From: Merluccius polli
Taxonomy: Eukaryota > Chordata > Actinopteri > Gadiformes > Merlucciidae
Assembly (NCBI GenBank): GCA_030340625.1
Contig: JAOPHQ010004263.1
Span: 248,001-312,000, forward strand
Direction: 5' to 3'
Length of the DNA stretch: 64,000 nt
Position 1 is the first letter of the stretch. Each line of letters starts with the position of its first letter. This document shows positions 60,002 through 64,000 of this stretch, one piece after another. Both the position numbers and the translations under genes were made by a program. The notes beneath the pieces are model-generated. The model was not told the DNA's origin. It made no database searches and saw only the letters and a program-made list of their open reading frames with translations.

Positions 60002-63000
60002 GTGTGTGTGTGTGTGTGAGTGTGCATGTCCGTCTCCATATTGTTCCAGGGACTCTGTGTCTTTCTGTCTCAGTCCCTCTGGACATTTTCCTTTTTCTGT
60101 CTCTTCTCCTATTTCATTTAACATACTGTCCATGTTCCTTGGACTTCTACTCTTTCTATCTGGGGTGTCTCTGGGATGCCCCCATTCCCCTTTTGGCTGC
60201 ACTAGTTTCTTCATTGTTTCCACATCGTCTCCACCTGTCCCACAACTGCCTTCTGCCTCTCCCCTCCTCACACCTTTAACTATATCCATACACCCCCCCG
60301 CCCCCAACTTCTGTTGTGCGACCCATTTTCTATGAGTCATTTTAGTTAACTTTGCATATATCTAGCCTAATATTTGGAGATATCTCGCATTGTCTCTATC
60401 TCTTAGTTTTGTGTTCATCAACTTGATATTTTTGTCTGCTTCCTGGTATCTGTTTTGAATGAACAACACAGTAACTGTCCACATCACCAATCATACAAAT
60501 ACTACACACCACTTCCCACCACTTGCCCCACCACCAACAACAACAATAACACAAATATCGCTGCTTCCATTCTATAATTACTGGCATCCTCCAAAATCCC
60601 TCGCTGTTCATGTGAAACATCCAGAACCGTAACATTTAAATGTGTCATAAAGAGCTAAATATCTGGTCTAGGGGATTATTCACTATCACTTTGTTCCATT
60701 GTATTTTTTGGTGTTTTTCTTATGGATTGTGTGTAGAGAGACAGGAAGGTAGGTTTGCAAGAGAGAGGAATAGGAGTACAGGACAGAATGGGACCTGGGT
60801 CGCTACAAGAGGGGAATAGCAGTACAGGTCAGAAGGCATACGGTGTGGTAAACAAACCAGTGGGTTGAGCCTTTACTTTGTTCCATTTCCATTAGCTTCA
60901 AATCAACTAGAGCTGTACGCTAAATGTCGACAGGTCGAATCATCGTCCAGAGAGCCCTGAGTCAACTCGAATTCTCTCAGGCGAACCATCACAGGTTTTA
61001 GTTTTTTTTATGTTCATTAGGTAACACTTTAGATTAATGACCACATATTCACCATTAACTAAGTGTGAAGAGGAGGCAACATTAGAATAGGGAACCCGTG
61101 TGGGTGAATAAGTGTCAAACGACTAGTATATGAGTTATGACCAAGACCTCACTTTAGAATGGGGAACATTATCTGAGTAAGAAAGACTTAATTTAGAGTT
61201 ATTTAACAATTTCCTTACTTTCAATCAATACGTTGTAATTAGGAGGTTATTGAGGGAAAACTCTTAGTTAATGGCCTCATAGTTTTTGAACATGGTCATG
61301 CAGAATAAGGCATTAATAAGTGCTTTATAGTTAATGGTGAATATGTGGTCCCTAATCTAAAGTGTTACCAGGAAGGGGTCATGACAGCAATAATGGAAAA
61401 GAGAAAATAATTATTACAAGAGAACTAATGCTTCAACAGAAGACATATTTCATGTTAGATCTGACGACAGACCAACATATAAAAAACCTGGACGGGCAAG
61501 TGCCACAAGTCTACCTGAGTAAACCTCATGTCGCAACTCGCCAGGCAATCCAGTCAGGCTACCAACCCATTTCGCTTTTCTCAATACATACTAAAGAATG
61601 ACAAGAATGACACATTGTAATTAACAAGATGTTATTTAAATGTTTATACTGATTATTGCACTTTTTTGCTGTTTATTGAATATATTCATTATACCTTATT
61701 GCATGGTTTCTAAGGGTGAGCCATACTGTGAAAACACCTCATAGAATAGAATAAGGAAACTAAGGCTGCTTAAGCTGATTGGAGACAGAGCTACGGGACT
61801 GAAGCAGCTTAGAGAAAGAGCTAAGGGACCGAAGCTGCTTGGATACCGATCTAAGGGACTGAAGCTACTTGGAGAAAGAGCTAAGGGACTGAAGCTGCTT
61901 GGAGACCGAGCTAAGGGACTGAAGCTGCTTGGAGACCGAGCTAAGGGACTGAAGCTGCTTGGAGACAGAGCTATGGGATTGAGGCAGATGGCTTTAGCCT
62001 GTTAACCCGCTCTGGCCCAAGGAAACTAAATAAGACAGGTGGATGACTGGTACAAACGGCTGGACACTGGTGGAAAGCTAGTCAGAAACAGTGGACCTAC
62101 AGCCGGATGATTAGGTGAATTGGAAGCAGCTGTGATCGATCGGTGAGATTGAGCGACGGTCAAGTGATTGAGAATCAGACGGCTGGGAGTGGAAGGCTAA
62201 CACCAGGGGCTTCTGGAGCTTAAAAACCAAGAAGGTTGAGCCTCTGAGGCTCTGCTTTCTAAGCTGTTTGGGCCGATACTGAGGCACAATGGACCGGTAT
62301 TGAATGGCATTTGCACGGGGGTTGGCACACACAATCATACTAGCAGTAAATGTTGATGTATATTTTGGATTAGTAAGGACAGCCAGATTATAGGTAGGAG
62401 ACCCATCTTCAACCATATACAGATTTGGTTTTCCAGTTTCAAATGTCATATGCCAACATAACATGAAATAGTCAATTCCTGTTAAAAGCATTACATTGCA
62501 TCATGTTGGGACATGCACCCAACTTACCAATGTCCTTGTCAGTTTCTAAAGTGTAAAACATTTTATGCAATCATTAAGGTATCGGTTATGATTGCATAAA
62601 GTGTATTATGTAGTATTACCTACCTATAATAGGTAGGCAGGTGATGAGTGCACCCTACTAGTACTAGTGTTACACAGAGTGCACCCTACTAGTACTGTTG
62701 GTACAAAGAATGCACCCTACTAGTACTAGTGTTACACAGAGTGCACCCTACTAGGACTAGTGTTACACAGTGTGCACCCTACTAGTACTAGTGTTACACA
62801 GTGTGCACCCTACTAGTACTAGTGTTACACAGAGTGCACCCTACTAGTACTAGTGTTACACAGTGTGCACCCTACTGGTACTAGTGTTACACAGAGTGCA
62901 CCCTACTAGTACTAGTGTTACACAGTGTGCACCCTACTAGTACTAGTGTTACACAGAGTGCACCCTACTAGTACTAGTGTTACACAGTGTGCACCCTACT

Positions 63001-63582
63001 GGTACTAGTGTTACACAGTGTGCACCAAACTAGTACTAGTGTTACACAGTGTGCACCCTACTAGTACTAGTGCTACACAGAGTGCACCCTACTAGTACTA
63101 GTGTTACACAGTGTGCACCCTACTAGTACTGGTGTTAAACATGATGAGTGCACCCTACTAGTACTAGTGTTACACAATGTGCACCCTAGTAGTACTAGTG
63201 TTACACAGTGTGCACCAAACTAGTACTAGTGTTACACAGTGTGCACCAAACTAGTACTAGTGGTACACAGTGTGCACCTTACTAGTACTTTTGTTACACA
63301 GAATTCACATACCTTGCCTATGTACAGGTATTCAGTTCCTGTGTACTCCTCTTGGATGGAAAATTGGTTCCACATCCATCCTCTTTTCACTCGATTCAAC
63401 CATTTCCCCTCATTGATTGTTGCCGCAGTCGTTCTGTCGCCCCGCCTCCTGGCTATCCTCCCCTCTGTGCCACCGCTTGCTCTAATATCCCTTTCTCTGG
63501 CTCTGATCAGAGACAGGGCATCTACAGTTAGACACAGGCACAGCCAGGTCCATAGCATAGAGCCCACATGGCTGGTCCTCAT
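44429..63582 (-). CDS. cdh6: type II classical cadherin, cadherin-6-like
   Basis: Eleven coding exons: 63582-63313, 58395-58101, 57805-57686, 55136-54963, 54179-53992, 53429-53176, 51370-51234, 51105-50984, 47109-46992, 46567-46319, 44979-44429. All have GT/AG introns and continuous phase and encode 825 residues. Features: signal peptide (about 1-23), prodomain ending RVKR (64-67), mature start GWMWNQF with the two tryptophans typical of type II, and five cadherin repeats with DINDNEP, DVNDNAP, DVDEAP and DINDNAP calcium linkers. One membrane helix follows STGALIAILLC. The tail has the p120-binding GGGEEDTQAFD and the catenin-binding PPYDSLATYAYEG. Exon sizes 295, 120, 188, 254, 137, 122 and 118 equal my recollection of the type II pattern. 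SSTGTLTVRVC and EPLIISKEDVRDN favour cadherin-6 over other type II members. It mediates homophilic calcium-dependent adhesion at the plasma membrane. Confidence 0.85.
46084..46230. other. AT-rich segment of cadherin intron 10
   Basis: The ATAATAATA-rich stretch (46139-46200) is low-complexity. The rest of the 1.3-kb intron (44980-46318) holds nothing recognised. Confidence 0.4.
47110..48621. other. remainder of cadherin intron 8, left part
   Basis: No gene or transposon ends recognised. Confidence 0.35.
48622..49100. mobile_element. hAT-type MITE in cadherin intron 8 (TSD CAATCTTT)
   Basis: The element at 48630-49092 (463 bp) has inverted arms of about 90 bp starting GGTAACACTTTACTT, and the 8-bp duplication CAATCTTT on both sides (48622-48629, 49093-49100). 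The centre has no coding capacity. Confidence 0.85.
49101..50983. other. remainder of cadherin intron 8, right part
   Basis: Contains an A-rich, CAA-repeat stretch (50175-50230) and AT-rich sequence. No gene. Confidence 0.35.
52200..52543. mobile_element. MITE in cadherin intron 6 (GCTGTAGGTAAAATTT termini)
   Basis: The left end AAGCTGCTGTAGGTAAAATTT and the inverse right end AAATTTTACCTACAGCACCTT define a 340-bp element with about 25-bp terminal repeats. An 8-bp target duplication is not clear; AATT may flank both ends. Confidence 0.65.
52553..53175. repeat. irregular GTTAGTGA repeat region split by an insertion, reaching an exon border
   Basis: Short units of TTAG/TGAG/AGTAAG recur from 52553 to 52716 and again from 52976 to 53170, directly beside the donor of the 254-bp cadherin exon at 53176. 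Positions 52717-52975 are unrelated, and the same 8 bases AGTTAGAG lie on both sides (52709-52716, 52976-52983). This suggests an insertion, although the repeat itself could create the match. Confidence 0.6.
54188..54223. repeat. CA tract beside a cadherin splice acceptor
   Basis: In the - strand transcript this is a UG repeat ending six bases before the AG of the acceptor at 54180-54181, followed by UUUUU and CAG. Confidence 0.9.
54399..54462. repeat. TG microsatellite in cadherin intron 4
   Basis: About 32 TG units, a CA tract in the transcript. Confidence 0.95.
54870..54942. repeat. TG microsatellite near a cadherin splice donor
   Basis: About 36 TG units with one TA. In the transcript this is a CA repeat starting about 20 bases after the donor at 54962. 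Confidence 0.95.
55979..56057. repeat. CT/TA compound microsatellite in cadherin intron 3
   Basis: About 23 CT units followed by about 16 TA units. The rest of the 2.5-kb intron (55137-57685) shows nothing recognised. Confidence 0.95.
57851..57890. repeat. GA microsatellite in cadherin intron 2
   Basis: GA run with one GC interruption, close upstream of the acceptor at 57806. In the transcript it is a CU tract that may add to the pyrimidine tract. A short CA tract lies at 57813-57841. Confidence 0.85.
58514..58583. repeat. tandem duplication of about 35 bp
   Basis: The unit containing ACTTCCTGTTTCTAGGG and TTAATGGGTACTT occurs twice in a row. Confidence 0.85.
58651..58699. repeat. poly-C / CA microsatellite
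   Basis: C run of about 16 followed by about 17 CA units, in cadherin intron 1. Confidence 0.9.
58957..59207. mobile_element. hAT-type MITE in cadherin intron 1 (TSD TCTGTCTG)
   Basis: The ends CAGGGGCGGCG and GCAGCGCCCCTG are inverse. TCTGTCTG lies on both sides (58949-58956, 59208-59215), although the target itself is a TCTG-rich run. The interior has GGGCCC blocks, C runs and the GTAGGTCCG/TGTGTTACAATCGCGC motifs shared with 3743-5631 and 42830-43164. Confidence 0.75.
59936..60019. repeat. TG/CG microsatellite in cadherin intron 1
   Basis: Alternating TG with CGTG variants. The open frames on both strands here are repeat artefacts. Confidence 0.9.
61020..61369. mobile_element. MITE in cadherin intron 1 (GGTAACACTTTAGATTA termini)
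   Basis: About 40-bp inverted ends start GGTAACACTTTAGATTA and finish with the inverse. 350 bp, no coding capacity. The outermost GGTAACACTTTA matches the element in intron 8, but no 8-bp flanking duplication is evident. Confidence 0.7.
61765..61988. repeat. 30-bp minisatellite, about 7 copies
   Basis: Units contain GAAGCTGCTTGGAGA and GAGCTAAGGGACT with scattered substitutions, in cadherin intron 1. Confidence 0.9.
62645..63300. repeat. 31-bp minisatellite of about 21 copies, ending 12 bases from a cadherin exon's donor GT
   Basis: Units contain GTGCACCCTACTAGTACTAG followed by TGTTACACAGT. Most are 31 bp with single substitutions; two units carry a short ATGATGA insertion. The array ends at about 63300, and the splice donor GT of the first coding exon is at 63311-63312. 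Confidence 0.95.
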
Positions 63583-64000
63583 GTTTCTTGTAGTTTTGGT
63601 TCACGTGGAATGGAAGACGTCTATGTCAAACATAATCCTTGGTGTTTTCTAGTGGGATGACGATAGGATCTGTAGACGGAAGAGACAGAGAGAGGAATAA
63701 ATATTTGGAACAATCACTGGGAAAAGCATGACAGCAGGGAACTGATTTGCCAGTGTGCATTTCACTACACAATATTTTAGATCTTAATCTTAATGTCAAC
63801 CAGGTTGCAGTATAACAAATTCACATTCACACTTCCCTGTGAATATAACACAGCCTCAGACCTCTACATAATGTATTTGATGCACAGTTGATACTTTCAC
63901 ATAACTCCATAGCTCCCTCTTAGACAGTTGTATTTGAGACATCCCTAAATAGGACCTGCTACTGACACAAACAAACAAGTGCAAGCTCTAACAGTAGCAG
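63583..64000. other. 5' UTR of the first coding cadherin exon and upstream intron
   Basis: On the - strand, TCTACAG ends at 63670 and looks like a splice acceptor, so the exon with the start codon probably begins at 63669 and carries about 87 bases of 5' UTR. A non-coding first exon and promoter would then lie beyond the window. Confidence 0.5.

Noticed and set aside
59769..60340. Long open frames on both strands around the TG/CG repeat
   Set aside because: Low-complexity repeat plus AT-poor DNA; no domain, and it lies inside cadherin intron 1.
62645..63300. CRISPR-like regular array
   Set aside because: Units are contiguous 31-bp tandem repeats with no unique spacers, in a vertebrate gene intron; it is a minisatellite.

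Overview
The window is vertebrate nuclear DNA, almost certainly from a ray-finned fish. It has spliced vertebrate genes with GT/AG introns, abundant CA/TG and GA microsatellites, a Tc1-like transposon, Ty3/Gypsy retrotransposons with tRNA primer sites, and many hAT- and Harbinger-type MITEs. There are two host genes: tmem70 on the + strand (32028-33910, three exons) and a type II classical cadherin, best match cadherin-6, on the - strand (coding exons 63582 down to 44429). They converge, with about 10.5 kb between their stop codons.

Layout. 1-7550 is a mosaic of nested DNA-transposon remnants, including one insertion whose empty site can be read exactly (3966-5413). 7556-18531 is one dead LTR retrotransposon on the - strand, TSD AAGG, with a SCAN-like gag and integrase placed before reverse transcriptase, the order known for Gmr1-like Gypsy elements. 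A second, apparently intact Gypsy element (11103-15544, identical 152-bp LTRs, TSD GTGGT) sits inside it. 18800-19971 is a 5'-truncated Tc1-like transposon. 20026-25601 is a spliced, transposase-like gene of a fish-expanded family that I can only tentatively name (DUF6729-like); this copy is broken by two stops and a frameshift. 25700-26863 is a 78-bp minisatellite. 28354-30738 holds a TTAA-flanked MITE and a Harbinger-like element with a Myb-like gene remnant, itself invaded by two head-to-head MITEs that form a 755-bp hairpin. tmem70 follows. 34-44 kb is mostly unrecognised intergenic DNA with a LINE fragment and a hAT MITE. 44.4-63.7 kb is the cadherin gene, whose introns carry MITEs, microsatellites and two minisatellites.

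The host genes have unrelated jobs: TMEM70 helps assemble mitochondrial ATP synthase (and complex I), and the cadherin mediates calcium-dependent cell adhesion. Everything else is mobile or repetitive DNA, and the order of insertions can be read from nested target-site duplications. The best candidate for something under-described is the spliced transposase-like family at 20-25.6 kb. The Gmr1-order retroelement, with its inverted gag/LTR patch, comes second.
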